Shown here one piece after another: positions 32,289 through 42,290 of a DNA stretch of 62,978 nucleotides; the stretch's first letter is position 1, and each line of letters starts with the position of its first letter. The DNA is from Bacillota bacterium (GTDB lineage Bacteria; Bacillota; Clostridia; Lachnospirales; Lachnospiraceae). The DNA lies in assembly GCA_023436225.1 (NCBI GenBank), contig JAEZKA010000030.1, forward strand, positions 1 to 62,978. The letters run 5' to 3'. Both the position numbers and the translations under genes were made by a program. The notes beneath the pieces were generated by a model, which was not told the origin of the DNA, did no database searches, and was given only the letters and a program-made list of their open reading frames with translations.

Positions 32289-35200
32289 CTACATCGGAGC
32301 AAACAATTCCTCCAGCTCTTCCTTTGATAAGGAGTTAATAAATACCTCCTTGGAGCTGATAATGGAGTCCGATAATTCCTTCTTCCTGCGTTGCAGCTTG
32401 AAGATCTTCTCCTCTATGGTACCCTTTGTGATCAGCTTCATCACATGAACCTTATTCTGCTGTCCGATACGGTAAGCACGATCTGTTGCTTGATCCTCAA
32501 CCGCAGGGTTCCACCAGGGATCATAATGAATTACAGTATCGGCGCCGGTGAGATTGAGCCCGGTTCCACCTGCCTTTAAGGAGATCAGGAATACCTTACC
32601 CTCTCCCTGATTAAATCGCTTCACATACTCGCTGCGATCCTGTGTGGCTGTGGAGCCTTCCAGATAGAAATAAGGAATTTCCAGATCCTTCAGCTCGCCT
32701 TCAATAATACGAAGCATTGATGTAAATTGGGAGAATACCAGAATACGATGATCGTTGGCAATCGCCTCCGGAATAATCTCCATTAACAGCTCCAGCTTAC
32801 CACTTCCTCCCTGATAATTATCCAGGAAGGTAGCGGGATGGCAACAGATCTGACGCAGACGGGTAAGGGCCGCAAGAATCCTAATTCTATTTTTCTCCAT
32901 ACCATTTTCTTCAATATCGGAATGCAGCTCACTACGAATACTCTCTAAGTAGGATAGATAAACCAGCTTCTGCCCTTCCGAAAGATCCGTGAGCATCTTC
33001 GTCTCATATTTATCCGGAAGCTCTGTTAATACATCTTTCTTCATACGACGAAGGATAAAGGGTTCAATATGCTGATGCAGATCACTCAGTGCCTTCATAT
33101 CCTCCTTCAGGATTGGCTTCTCATATAGCTCTACAAAACGAGAATGGGAATAAAGGTATTCCGGCATAATAAAATCGAAGATGGACCACAGCTCGGATAG
33201 GCTGTTCTCAATCGGAGTACCGGTAAGAGCAAAGCGATGCTTTGCACGTAACCGCTTCACTGATTTTGCATTTAGAGAGGAATCGTTTTTGATATATTGT
33301 GCTTCATCGATAAACACTGTATGAAATTCCAGCTTCTCATATAAGGCGATGTCTCTTCTGATTAAGGGATAGGAGGTAATCAAGACATGATAATCATTAT
33401 ATTTCTCAATTGCCTCTTGTCGCTCTGCCGGATTACCGGATACCACCAAAGCCTTTAAGCCCGGTGAAAAATTCTCAATCTCATCCTGCCAATTATAGAT
33501 CAGGGATGTCGGGCATACAATAAGGTGATGCGACTTAGAATCCTCATGAATGCTAGAGGTGATATACACAATGGATTGCAGTGTCTTACCAAGACCCATA
33601 TCGTCTGCCAGAATACCGCCAAGATCATTCTGTGCAAGGGTTTTCAACCATTTGAAGCCGGTCAGCTGATATTGACGAAGTTCAGCCAGAATTCCCTCTG
33701 GGAGCTTATGCTCGGTTTTCGCAGGGTTAAGAATCTTTTCAGTTAAAGCCATAAAATCTCTGTCTCGTTCAAAGACAAACTCCTGATCAGAAAATGCTTT
33801 TTCGAGATATAAGGCGTGCTGTTTTTCCAGCAGCATGACATCATCACGGATATTTTTATCCTTAACGTTAAGAGAGTTTAATATATGAGATACTTCATTA
33901 ATGGTCTTATCCTCAAGATTAATAAAGCTACCGTTCTTCAAACGATAATACTTCTTCTTTACCTGATAGGAATGCAATAATTCCTTCAGCTCCTCCTTCG
34001 GTACCTCATCAAAGGATAAATCGAGCTCCAGCATATTGAATTCTGAATTCATACGGACACCGGCCTTAAAGCCTCCCGGAGCACGAATACCAAGCCTTCT
34101 AAAATCCTCGGAATAGAATAGATTTGCCTTCTCTTCTAATTCCATCACTCTGCCCGAAAGAAATTCATAGATCTTATCCTCATCCTTCAGCAAATAAAAA
34201 TTCTTATAAGGTACAAAGCCCTGCTTTAATAGCTCGGATATGATATCATCCTCCTTCTCCCGCTGACGAACCACGATGTAAGAGCCAGCGGCCGCATTAC
34301 CAAAGGAATTGAATTCATAATCTCCGTATTTATATTTCAATTCGGCTTTAATTCCAGACTTATATTTATCAAAATAAAGCTTTGCCTCCATATCACAGGT
34401 AATATACCTGCTCTTCAGCTCTTCCGGGATGTCCAAAAGCATCGTCTCACTAATTCGTGGAAGCACATACTCCAAGAAATTCGTTTTTAAGTCTCCCCGG
34501 AAGGTTAACGGCTCCTTGTCCTTACCGAGACTATTATAAAAGGGTTTATAATTGCGGATAAATTTCTTATCCGGCATATAGATTACACCGTCATAATAGA
34601 GAAGCTCACCGGTCTCTGTTAGCGGTAGTACCGCTTCCTTACCTTGATAATCGATTGTAACAGTGTCCTCATCAATGGAGAGTTGATAAGATATCTTCGG
34701 ATTTCCTTTGATACAAATCACATCATAATACACCTTACCATACAGCTCCAGTACAAAGGGTGAGCCATCCAGAATATCCAGCAGCTTCACCAGCATATTC
34801 TTGGTAATAAACATCTGTGACTTCGAGAATATTTTGGAGAAATGGGTGCTGTCAATAACCTCTTGTATCTCATAGATGCCAAGAAGGTAATCCAACAGCT
34901 CCAGAGAAATCGCATCAAAGGTGCTCTCTCCGCTCACATATTTGAATTCTTTCCCGATTGCAAAGTTCTCCTTATGATAGATATCGGAAAGAAACTTCTT
35001 AATCGTCTGTATTTTATATTTACGGCTGCTGCCACCTCGAAGCGACACCATTGCTCTTGCATTCTCTCCCTTAAGAATAGAAGGGATACTAATTATTACC
35101 TCCAGCCCAAAGGTCTCACCGACTAATACGCTATCCTCCTGAGACATAAAATAATCCAGCAGCTGCATCACCTTACGCTCTCCGGGACTCTTGGATTCGT

Positions 35201-35501
35201 TCAATAAAGAACGCTCCTGATATTTCAATACGAATAATAATGCAGCTACAACATGCTTACAAGCCCCCTGATCCTTTAATCTGGAGGGACAATTACAGCT
35301 ATAATCAAAGGAGCCATCCTCTTGTTCATCAATCATAACAGAATAATTATAATTACCTCGAACGGTCAGACGATACTGCTTACTGGTATTAGAATAAGTC
35401 GCATTCACAATCCGGTTATCCTTATAATATTGCAGTCCTCGAGCATAAATCGTATCATCTGAAGCTAAGTTGCGTATTCCTGTACGCGAAATCTGAATCA
35501 T
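32289..35501 (-). CDS. SWIM-domain SNF2-family helicase/translocase
   Basis: A 1070-aa protein. The N-terminus carries a SWIM zinc finger (CNC at about 69-71, then CKH at 81-83) that binds DNA or protein. A long middle region follows (DUF3670/Snf2-assoc-like). The RecA-like lobes have motif I ADDMGLGKT (near 620), motif II as DEAQ in FIDEAQYIKN, GTPIENSLSELWSIFDF and, in lobe 2, DPWWNPAVEDQATDRAYRIGQ. Such bacterial SNF2 proteins (HepA/RapA relatives) remodel protein-DNA complexes or recycle RNA polymerase. It is single-gene, with an extended -10 (TGGTATAAT) at about 35533-35541. Confidence 0.92.
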   Translation of the reverse strand: MIQISRTGIRNLASDDTIYARGLQYYKDNRIVNATYSNTSKQYRLTVRGNYNYSVMIDEQEDGSFDYSCNCPSRLKDQGACKHVVAALLFVLKYQERSLLNESKSPGERKVMQLLDYFMSQEDSVLVGETFGLEVIISIPSILKGENARAMVSLRGGSSRKYKIQTIKKFLSDIYHKENFAIGKEFKYVSGESTFDAISLELLDYLLGIYEIQEVIDSTHFSKIFSKSQMFITKNMLVKLLDILDGSPFVLELYGKVYYDVICIKGNPKISYQLSIDEDTVTIDYQGKEAVLPLTETGELLYYDGVIYMPDKKFIRNYKPFYNSLGKDKEPLTFRGDLKTNFLEYVLPRISETMLLDIPEELKSRYITCDMEAKLYFDKYKSGIKAELKYKYGDYEFNSFGNAAAGSYIVVRQREKEDDIISELLKQGFVPYKNFYLLKDEDKIYEFLSGRVMELEEKANLFYSEDFRRLGIRAPGGFKAGVRMNSEFNMLELDLSFDEVPKEELKELLHSYQVKKKYYRLKNGSFINLEDKTINEVSHILNSLNVKDKNIRDDVMLLEKQHALYLEKAFSDQEFVFERDRDFMALTEKILNPAKTEHKLPEGILAELRQYQLTGFKWLKTLAQNDLGGILADDMGLGKTLQSIVYITSSIHEDSKSHHLIVCPTSLIYNWQDEIENFSPGLKALVVSGNPAERQEAIEKYNDYHVLITSYPLIRRDIALYEKLEFHTVFIDEAQYIKNDSSLNAKSVKRLRAKHRFALTGTPIENSLSELWSIFDFIMPEYLYSHSRFVELYEKPILKEDMKALSDLHQHIEPFILRRMKKDVLTELPDKYETKMLTDLSEGQKLVYLSYLESIRSELHSDIEENGMEKNRIRILAALTRLRQICCHPATFLDNYQGGSGKLELLMEIIPEAIANDHRILVFSQFTSMLRIIEGELKDLEIPYFYLEGSTATQDRSEYVKRFNQGEGKVFLISLKAGGTGLNLTGADTVIHYDPWWNPAVEDQATDRAYRIGQQNKVHVMKLITKGTIEEKIFKLQRRKKELSDSIISSKEVFINSLSKEELEELFAPM

Positions 35502-35541
35502 ATACGCACACCTTTCCTAAATTGTATCTTATAATTATACC

Positions 35542-35931
35542 ACAGGAAGAGATAAATGTGTTACATAATTTAATGCTTTTCAGCCTTTTTATCACCTTAT
35601 TGAATTCCATATTAAGTAATTTTATTGTATACAATCCTGAAAGGTGCAATCCGGTAGCTTCTTACATTCAACTCATAACAACATACCTATATATACGATG
35701 GAAAAAATAAGCTGACTCTCCCTCGATTTATCTTGCTTTCGTCCTTGGTCGCAGCTTATAATGATACAAATATTTACATATAGCAACATCGAAAGAAAGA
35801 GATTGTCCGTACCGTAAAAAAGGGTCAAGCACGGCATTATGGCCGAATCGACAGAGCAATATCATACAAGAATGATAAAACCAATTATGGTACACTAAGC
35901 ATCAGATATTCAAGAAAAGAGGATGAATTAT
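35542..35931. other. Intergenic between the SNF2 and AraC genes
   Basis: AT-rich. It contains a 56-codon open frame from about 35786 without a start codon, and a GGTACACT box at about 35889-35896 that may be the AraC gene's -10. No recognisable gene or RNA. Confidence 0.4.
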
Positions 35932-36756
35932 ATGGCGCAAGAGTTTAGAACGGTAAAATATGATACTGAATTAAAGGTGGAAGCCTATCATTTTCAAGGA
36001 ATTATGCAGAAATTCCCTAATCATTTTCATGATTATTATGTGATTGGTTTTATTGAAAAAGGGCAGCGACTATTATCCTGCAAGAATAAGGAGTACACCA
36101 TTGAACCAGGGGATTTATTATTGTTTAATCCTCGTGATAATCATACGTGCGAACAAATCGATGGTAAAACACTGGATTATCGCTGTATCAATATCCAACC
36201 GGAAATTATGAGCAAGGCAATGTTTGAAATAACAGGGAAAGAATATTTGCCTTATTTTACGCCACAAGTCGTTTTTCATAGCGAATTGGTTGCTGTGCTT
36301 CGGGAATTACATCAAATAATCATGGAGGAAGAAAGAGATTTTAGAAAAGAGGAAATCTTCTTTTTCCTTTTAGAACAGCTAATTGAAGAATATACCGAAC
36401 AAGCTCCGCCAGTAGATAATACAGGGCAAAACTCGGAAGCAAGGGCAATCTGTGAATTCTTAGAAAAGCACTATATGGAGAATATTACACTTGATGACCT
36501 TTGCAAGCTGACTGGGCTAAGCAAATACTATCTTCTTCGCTCATTTACGAAGCAAAAGGGTATTTCCCCTTATAGCTACTTGGAAACGATACGAATTGAC
36601 AATGCAAAGAAAATGCTGGAGCAAGGAATTGTACCAATCGATGTGGCTTTTCAGACAGGCTTTACTGACCAAAGTCACTTTTCCAACTTCTTCAAGAAGT
36701 TTATAGGGCTGACACCAAAGCAATATATGAATATTTTCAAGGGTACTCATAGTTGA
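35932..36756 (+). CDS. AraC-family regulator with cupin sensor domain
   Basis: A 274-aa regulator. An N-terminal AraC-type cupin (about 10-150, with FPNHFHDYYVIGFIEKGQ and GDLLLFNPRDNHTCE) would bind a small ligand. Two helix-turn-helix motifs follow (about 175-272: ITLDDLCKLTGLSKYYLLRSF and the VAFQTGFTDQSHFSNFFKKF signature). The ATG at 35932 is chosen for its distance from GAGG. It ends where the EamA exporter gene begins, so it probably controls that exporter. Confidence 0.9.
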   Translation: MAQEFRTVKYDTELKVEAYHFQGIMQKFPNHFHDYYVIGFIEKGQRLLSCKNKEYTIEPGDLLLFNPRDNHTCEQIDGKTLDYRCINIQPEIMSKAMFEITGKEYLPYFTPQVVFHSELVAVLRELHQIIMEEERDFRKEEIFFFLLEQLIEEYTEQAPPVDNTGQNSEARAICEFLEKHYMENITLDDLCKLTGLSKYYLLRSFTKQKGISPYSYLETIRIDNAKKMLEQGIVPIDVAFQTGFTDQSHFSNFFKKFIGLTPKQYMNIFKGTHS

Positions 36757-36779
36757 GATTTTATAAAGAGAGGTCTTTC

Positions 36780-37688
36780 ATGGACAGAAAAAAAGAAATC
36801 ACAGGACATGCATTTGCACTAATTACAATTCTTATTTGGGGTACAACTTTTATATCAACAAAAATACTTTTAGATTCCTTTTCTCCTATAGAAATACTAT
36901 TTTTAAGATTTACAATCGGTTTCGTTGTGCTACTTATCGTTTACCCTCATAGGCTAAAAGTTAAGGAGAAAAAGCATGAACTATATTTTGCAGCTGCCGG
37001 TTTGTGTGGCGTCACATTATATTATTTGCTCGAAAACATTTCTCTGACCTATTCATTTGCCTCCAATGTAGGAGTCATTATTTCCATAGCACCGTTTTTC
37101 ACTGCAATTTTTGCGCACTTATTTTTAGATGGTGAAAAATTGAGAGTGCAATTCTTTATAGGCTTTACCGTTGCGGTTGTAGGAATTTTTCTCATTAGTT
37201 TTAATGGATGCAGTAACCTGCAATTAAATCCATTGGGAGATATCTTGGCTGTTTTAGCTGCTGTGGTATGGGCAGCCTATTCTATCCTGACAAAGAAAAT
37301 CAGCAGTTTTCATTACAATACCATCCAATCAACCCGTAGAATTTTCTTTTATGGGCTGGTGTTTATGATACCTGCATTGTTTCTAATCGGGTTCAAACCA
37401 AATATAAATCAGATGCTTCAAACAGTCAATCTATTTAATATCCTGTTCTTGGGATTGGGCGCATCTGCCCTGTGCTTTGTAACCTGGAATTCGGCGGTTA
37501 AAATATTGGGCGCAGTAAAAACCAGCGTTTATATATACATGGTTCCCGTCATAACCGTTGTTACCTCCGTTATGGTACTTAATGAAACAATTACCGGAAT
37601 TGCGGTGTTTGGTATTTTACTTACATCAGCAGGATTATTTCTATCGGAGCTTAAAATCTCTGCAAAACAAAAGGAGCTTACTGAATGA
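36780..37688 (+). CDS. EamA/DMT-family permease
   Basis: A 302-aa integral membrane protein with ten predicted helices in two EamA repeats (about 7-140 and 155-295). Typical family pieces are ITILIWGTTFISTKILLD near the start and YMVPVITVVTSVMVLNE near helix 9. Members export amino acids, nucleosides or drugs; the substrate is not visible here. The ATG at 36780 follows AGAGAGG; a TTG at 36753 overlapping the AraC stop is the alternative. It is co-transcribed with the AraC regulator. Confidence 0.88.
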   Translation: MDRKKEITGHAFALITILIWGTTFISTKILLDSFSPIEILFLRFTIGFVVLLIVYPHRLKVKEKKHELYFAAAGLCGVTLYYLLENISLTYSFASNVGVIISIAPFFTAIFAHLFLDGEKLRVQFFIGFTVAVVGIFLISFNGCSNLQLNPLGDILAVLAAVVWAAYSILTKKISSFHYNTIQSTRRIFFYGLVFMIPALFLIGFKPNINQMLQTVNLFNILFLGLGASALCFVTWNSAVKILGAVKTSVYIYMVPVITVVTSVMVLNETITGIAVFGILLTSAGLFLSELKISAKQKELTE

Positions 37689-37790
37689 GCGATTACTTCT
37701 GCCATTCCATCAGAGGGGATACTCACTGGTGATTATAATGACCGGACATTGCAAGTGTAGTACAGCTTCGCTGAATACACGACAAGAAAA

Positions 37791-37824
37791 AGAGAGTATC
37801 TACGGTTTTCAATAGATACTCTCT
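37791..37824 (+). terminator. Hairpin terminator after the AraC/EamA operon
   Basis: AGAGAGTATCT pairs with AGATACTCTCT (11 bp), followed by ATATTATT. Confidence 0.65.
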
Positions 37825-37852
37825 ATATTATTAAATTATCATTCATATATTT

Positions 37853-38031
37853 GTGGTACACGCCAGCTCATCTTCAGAATTGCTTTGAACTATTTCGCAA
37901 AGCCTTTGGTGGTCTTGTACCAACCTAAAATCTGTTTGAGGTGTTCCAACTATCGTGTTTGGTGGTCTGTACCGTCCTTTCTTTCCTATTTTGTTTGAGA
38001 TGTTACACTAACTTTTTCGGTGGTCTGTACC
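37853..38031. repeat. Imperfect tandem repeats ending GGTGGTCTGTACC
   Basis: Three units end in GGTGGTCTTGTACC (37908), GGTGGTCTGTACC (37961) and GGTGGTCTGTACC (38019), at 53- and 58-bp spacing. A fainter fourth lies at about 37853. Each unit also shares a TGTTTGAGNTGTT block about 27 bp before the end. The rest of the unit is divergent. Confidence 0.65.
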
Positions 38032-38365
38032 ATCCTTTCCTTAATATTTTATAACCTCTATTGTAATCCCCCGCAACAATTAAGGGTTATTACCAAGATA
38101 ATCCTTAGCATTAATTCTTCAATGGACTCATTCCCTTCTATCAACTTAACTGTCTAAGCTGTAATTTTTTATCTTCTTTGTTTATGAATTTATTTTAACC
38201 TACAACATGTTATTTGTCAATACTATTATCTGATAATTTTAAAGTTATTTTATAATAAGCTAATTATATTGTAATTATCTGTCAACTCTACCATGGCGTA
38301 GATGTTTTTTCATTTATCCGGTCGAAACATGGTTAATTTTTCCATGTTATAACTAAAAAAAATAT
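38032..38365. other. Intergenic upstream of pyrB
   Basis: Very AT-rich. It holds a TCTAC/GTAGA hairpin followed by TTTTTT (about 38286-38310) and an AACATGG/CCATGTT hairpin (38326-38348) just before the pyrB promoter; either may stop upstream transcription. No gene. Confidence 0.45.
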
Positions 38366-38394
38366 TTGCTATTTCAGAGGTTTTATACTATTAT
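38366..38394 (+). promoter_or_regulatory. pyrBI promoter
   Basis: TTGCTA (38366-38371), 17 bp, TATTAT (38389-38394). The leader is about 70 nt, with no visible attenuator or PyrR site. Confidence 0.7.
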
Positions 38395-38469
38395 ATCTAG
38401 TTAAGGGATAAAAAACGAACCAAATAAATCAATCCTTTCCCAATAACCAATTAACATATGGAGGTGTCT

Positions 38470-39390
38470 ATGAGACATATTATCAGTCCGACTGACCTTA
38501 CTGTTTCTGAGCTTAGCGAGCTTCTTGAATTATCAGAGAGAATCATCGATCATCCAAAGAATTTCTCTGATGTGTGCCGTGGAAAGAAGCTGGCCACACT
38601 ATTCTATGAACCTAGTACGCGAACCCGACTCAGTTTTGAAGCAGCTATGCTTAATCTTGGAGGCAATGTCTTAGGCTTCTCATCTGCCGATTCCAGTTCG
38701 GCTTCAAAAGGTGAAAGTGTTGCCGATACCATTCGAGTTATTTCCTCTTACGCAGATATCTGCGCTATCCGCCATCCAAAGGAAGGCGCCCCATTCGTTG
38801 CATCTACTTATTCTTCTATTCCAGTTATCAATGCCGGTGACGGCGGTCATAATCATCCCACTCAAACCTTTACCGATTTATTAACAATTAAGAATCTCAA
38901 AGGACGATTAAATAATTTAGTCGTTGGATTTTGTGGTGATTTAAAGTTCGGCCGTACTGTACATTCTTTAATCAATGCATTGGCCAGATATGAAGGAATA
39001 AAATTCGTATTAATCTCACCTGAAGAGCTTCGCATTCCGGCTTATATCCGGGAAGAAGTATTAATAGCGAATAACATCGAATTCGAGGAGGTCCGTAGTC
39101 TAGAGGATGCCATGCCGACACTTGATATTCTGTATATGACACGAGTACAGAGAGAACGCTTCTTCAATGAAGAGGATTATATTCGCTTGAAGGATATCTA
39201 CATCCTGGATGCAAAGAAGATGGCTCTCGCTAAATCAGACATGCTAGTGCTTCACCCCCTACCTCGTGTGAACGAAATCGCAACTGAGGTAGATGACGAC
39301 CCTCGCGCAGTATACTTTAAGCAAGCTCAGTTTGGCGTATATGTACGTATGGCTCTGATTATGAAATTATTGGAGGTAGAAGAATGCTAA
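38470..39390 (+). CDS. pyrB: Aspartate carbamoyltransferase, catalytic subunit
   Basis: A 306-aa enzyme joining carbamoyl phosphate and aspartate, the second step of UMP synthesis. The carbamoyl-phosphate motif is in YEPSTRTRLSFE (about 48-59), the SSxxKGES loop is SSASKGES (about 79-86), HPTQTFTDL near residue 134 and the aspartate loop HPLPRVNEIA near 265. The ATG at 38470 follows GGAGG. pyrI overlaps its end by 7 bp, as in class B (regulated dodecameric) ATCases. Confidence 0.96.
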   Translation: MRHIISPTDLTVSELSELLELSERIIDHPKNFSDVCRGKKLATLFYEPSTRTRLSFEAAMLNLGGNVLGFSSADSSSASKGESVADTIRVISSYADICAIRHPKEGAPFVASTYSSIPVINAGDGGHNHPTQTFTDLLTIKNLKGRLNNLVVGFCGDLKFGRTVHSLINALARYEGIKFVLISPEELRIPAYIREEVLIANNIEFEEVRSLEDAMPTLDILYMTRVQRERFFNEEDYIRLKDIYILDAKKMALAKSDMLVLHPLPRVNEIATEVDDDPRAVYFKQAQFGVYVRMALIMKLLEVEEC

Positions 39391-39812
39391 ATATTGGAGT
39401 ACTCAATCAGGGAATAGTGATCGATCATATTCAAGCAGGCGGTGCCATGAAGATTTACTCCTATCTAGGTCTGGAGAATAAAGATGTATCTGTAGCCATT
39501 ATCAAGAATGCAAAGAGTAATAAGATGGGAAAGAAGGATATCATAAAAATTGAGGGCACCCTTAATGATCTGGATTTAGACATCCTTGGAGCATTGGATC
39601 ATCGTATTACGATTAACATAATCGACGACGGTAAGATCACCGCGAAGAAGAATCCTACCTTACCGGAGCATGTATCCAATATTCTAAAATGCAAAAACCC
39701 TAGATGCATAACCTCCATCGAACCGGGATTAATCCACTCCTTCAAGCTGACAGACCGTACAAACGGTGTTTATCGCTGTATCTATTGTGAACAGGCCTTT
39801 GATCGCCGATAA
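39384..39812 (+). CDS. pyrI: Aspartate carbamoyltransferase, regulatory subunit
   Basis: A 142-aa regulatory chain. The nucleotide-binding N-terminal part carries NQGIVIDHIQAGGAMKI. The C-terminal zinc domain has four cysteines, CKNPRC (about 103-108) and CIYC (132-135), that hold it against PyrB. It confers CTP/ATP control. It overlaps pyrB, so the subunits are translated in step. Confidence 0.95.
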   Translation: MLNIGVLNQGIVIDHIQAGGAMKIYSYLGLENKDVSVAIIKNAKSNKMGKKDIIKIEGTLNDLDLDILGALDHRITINIIDDGKITAKKNPTLPEHVSNILKCKNPRCITSIEPGLIHSFKLTDRTNGVYRCIYCEQAFDRR

Positions 39813-39890
39813 GGATGATGGGTAATAACGATAAAGATTTATCATATGGTTTGTATCGAAATCGTATGATGATTTAATATTTATTTCAAT

Positions 39891-39974
39891 TAACGGATAG
39901 TATAAAGCTTCATTTTAACATAGACGAACTTTTTTGTTCGAACATGCTTTAAGATAGCTGTATACTATCCGTTA
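39891..39974. terminator. Branched bidirectional terminator after pyrI
   Basis: TAACGGATAGTATA pairs perfectly (14 bp) with TATACTATCCGTTA; inside is a CGAACTTTTTTGTTCG hairpin. It lies between pyrI and a convergent pseudogene. Confidence 0.7.
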
Positions 39975-39997
39975 TTTTATCAGTACCGAACAACAGC

Positions 39998-40733
39998 TTA
40001 ATGTTTGTAGTCTCCTTTCTCTGCTACCACCTGCTGAAAAGCTCTTTCCCAGAACTCATCTGGGAGATTACCATATGGTATAAAGCCTAAGGCCTCCTTC
40101 GTCCGTTCCTCAGCCAGTTGAATAACTTCAATTAAGATATTTTCTCCTGTCATTAATTGATATTGAATCAACTTTGCAAATGTCTTGGACACCAACAGAA
40201 CCGGGATTAATCAGTGTCTTTCCGCTGTAATCATACCTACCCTGAATATGAGTATGAGCACAAATTAATAGCTGTGTTTCCGTCTCAAGCAGCCGCTCTT
40301 TTGCAAGCTCACTTCCGATATGTAAAAGCTCACGGTCTGAGCATGGAGATCCATGACAGATCGTAAAATCAGGATAACCTTCGATCGATATTACCTGACA
40401 GATTTCCCATTTTTGAATTTGATTCAGATCCTCCGAGGTCAAATTCTCATATGTGTATAGCAGAGAACCTGTGTTAGAGTTGTACTCCCAAAGATCATTG
40501 GTATTCTCATGATGATTTAATTGATACCCTTCCCGATTCCCACGGATGATCCAAGTGGGATACTGATCAAGGATCTTCCTTATCATCTTAAGTGTCCTTC
40601 CAGGATAAGGACAATCACTAATAAAGTCGCCTAGGAACACATAACCGTCAACCCTCTCCTCTTCACAATAACCCAAACATTGCTCCAATGCTCTATAATT
40701 GCTATGGATATCTCCCAATAATGCCAGTTTCAT
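39998..40733 (-). pseudogene. Metallophosphoesterase gene broken by frameshift and internal deletion
   Basis: The first part (40733 to about 40190) encodes a calcineurin-like phosphoesterase: GDIHSN at the start, FLGDFISD, IIRGNRE, HGSP, CAHTHIQGR and NPGSVGV. It then shifts frame and ends with an unrelated tail. In another frame, 39998-40195 continues with the family's C-terminal part (KLIQYQLMTGENILIEVIQLAEE...IPYGNLPDEFWERAF). About 50 residues normally present between NPGSVG and this part are missing, so a deletion of some 150 bp with loss of frame is likely. All metal ligands survive, so a shortened product could still fold, but I call it a pseudogene. Confidence 0.75.
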
Positions 40734-40850
40734 ATCTTATTACCTCAGTGTTTCATATTTTTCTTAGTGAAAATGTTTGCTATTCTTAATGTATCTACCA
40801 AAAAACATTCTATATAACAGGATAACTTATGTAATCGTATTATTGCAACA

Positions 40851-40923
40851 AAAAAATCGTTCTCCGGATAGTTGCTCGCAATTCTCATGTCAATTGCAAA
40901 ACAGCCTGTCACAAAGAACGATT
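40851..40923 (-). terminator. Terminator of the superoxide dismutase gene
   Basis: AATCGTTCT pairs with AGAACGATT (9 bp) with an inner GCAATT/AATTGC stem; on the minus strand seven T residues follow. Confidence 0.75.
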
Positions 40924-40960
40924 AATCATTCATTCTTCCCAATAATAAGTCCCTACTTAC

Positions 40961-41542
40961 CTAAGCATTCATTCTTTCTCCAACTACAGCCCAGTTAATA
41001 TTCTTCATAAAGGCATTGATATAATCCACCTTCTTATCTGCATACTGCAGGAAATATGCATGCTCATACATATCCAGCACCAGTACCGGAGCAGAATAAG
41101 CGATATTCCCCACATCATGCGCATCCAGACTGATGTTACGAAATTGCATACTTCTTTGATCCAGACATAGCACCGCCCAGCCACGACTTGCTTTTGCAGT
41201 TGCAATAAAATCCTCCTGCCACCTCTCAATACTTGTGAAGCTTTGTTTTATAATTTCAGCTGTTGCTCCATCAGGCTCATATGAATTACCGCCAATATTC
41301 TCAAAATATAACTCATGTAGTATTACACCGTTAAGCGCGAAGGTCTCTCCACGTTTTAACTCTCGATACCAGCTAAAGGTTGTATTGGCTTGATCTCGCA
41401 TTGCATCCCCACCGGTCAGTATCTCATCGATCTTGTTGATATTGGTTACATATCCCTCATAAAGCCTCATATGAGCTTCAAATTGGTCCCGATTAACGAC
41501 CGTGATATCCTCTGTATAGTGAAATTGCACCTTCTCGATCAT
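40961..41542 (-). CDS. Fe/Mn-family superoxide dismutase
   Basis: A 193-aa member of the iron/manganese superoxide dismutase family. Likely metal ligands are the His in EAHMRLYEGYVTNIN (about 24), the His in GVILHELYFENI (about 78), and the Asp and His of LVLDMYEHAYFLQYADKK (about 156-160). The helix-1 KHH normally found near the first ligand is replaced by RLY, as in a divergent clostridial branch, so metal choice or even activity is uncertain. The start at 41542 follows GGAGGAAGG; that site begins with the upstream ATG of a longer frame. Confidence 0.8.
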   Translation of the reverse strand: MIEKVQFHYTEDITVVNRDQFEAHMRLYEGYVTNINKIDEILTGGDAMRDQANTTFSWYRELKRGETFALNGVILHELYFENIGGNSYEPDGATAEIIKQSFTSIERWQEDFIATAKASRGWAVLCLDQRSMQFRNISLDAHDVGNIAYSAPVLVLDMYEHAYFLQYADKKVDYINAFMKNINWAVVGERMNA

Positions 41543-41768
41543 ACCTTCCTCCATTCTAATACTTCAAATTTTATTTTCAGAATTCATAATATGCCAAATC
41601 CCCCAAAGAAAGCTTTGGGATACTATATCATACTTAGGTATGTCCATAATTATGCATGTACGTATCCTTTTAATTCCATTCTAGTATTGAAAATCTCATT
41701 TACATTTTCTGGTATTATGATAAAATCTATTTGAACCCTACAATCATACATAATCCAGGAGGAACTAT

Positions 41769-42221
41769 ATGTTAATTACCAATGCTGATTTCAAGGATCT
41801 AAAAGAAATCCTTAAACTTCAATATCTAGCATATCAAAGCGAAGCAAAGCTACATAACAATTTTATGATACAACCTCTCATGGAGACTCTGGAGGAACTC
41901 ACAAAAGAGTATGAGAATGGTATCCTGCTAAAAGCAATCGATGACAATAATGTGATAATCGGATCGATAAGAGGCTATATGGAGAATAATACGCTTTTTA
42001 TCGGTAAACTCATGGTACATCCAAAACATCAAGGCAACGGAATAGGATCTCAGCTTCTCCTTGCCATAGAACAATGTTATCCGGAATGTCGTTATGAGCT
42101 ATTTACTAGCGAGAAAAGCACTCAAAATCTTCAGTTTTATGAGATCAGGTGCTATCGTAGATATGCGGAGAAATTGGTTACACCGGGGTTAAAACTGATT
42201 TATCTCGAGAAAAATGTTTAG
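41769..42221 (+). CDS. GNAT-family N-acetyltransferase
   Basis: A 150-aa acetyltransferase. The acetyl-CoA motif A is visible as GKLMVHPKHQGNGIGSQLL (about 77-95; Q/RxxGxG/A). Motif B follows with NLQFYEIRCYRRYAE. GGAGGA precedes the ATG by 6 bases. It stands alone between the dismutase (opposite strand) and a lipoprotein gene. The substrate cannot be told. Confidence 0.88.
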   Translation: MLITNADFKDLKEILKLQYLAYQSEAKLHNNFMIQPLMETLEELTKEYENGILLKAIDDNNVIIGSIRGYMENNTLFIGKLMVHPKHQGNGIGSQLLLAIEQCYPECRYELFTSEKSTQNLQFYEIRCYRRYAEKLVTPGLKLIYLEKNV

Positions 42222-42290
42222 GTATTTATTTATGCATTTGTTATCAAGTATGTACTTTAGGTTATTTATTTTTTGTGGAGGGTTAATTAA

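Noticed and set aside
35786..35955. 56-codon open frame (QHRKKEIVRTVKKG...) before the AraC gene
   Set aside because: It follows a stop directly, contains no start codon with a ribosome site and runs into the AraC coding region.
37853..38031. CRISPR-like array
   Set aside because: Only three or four units, the conserved part is 13 bp plus a loose block, spacers are not uniform and no cas genes are nearby.
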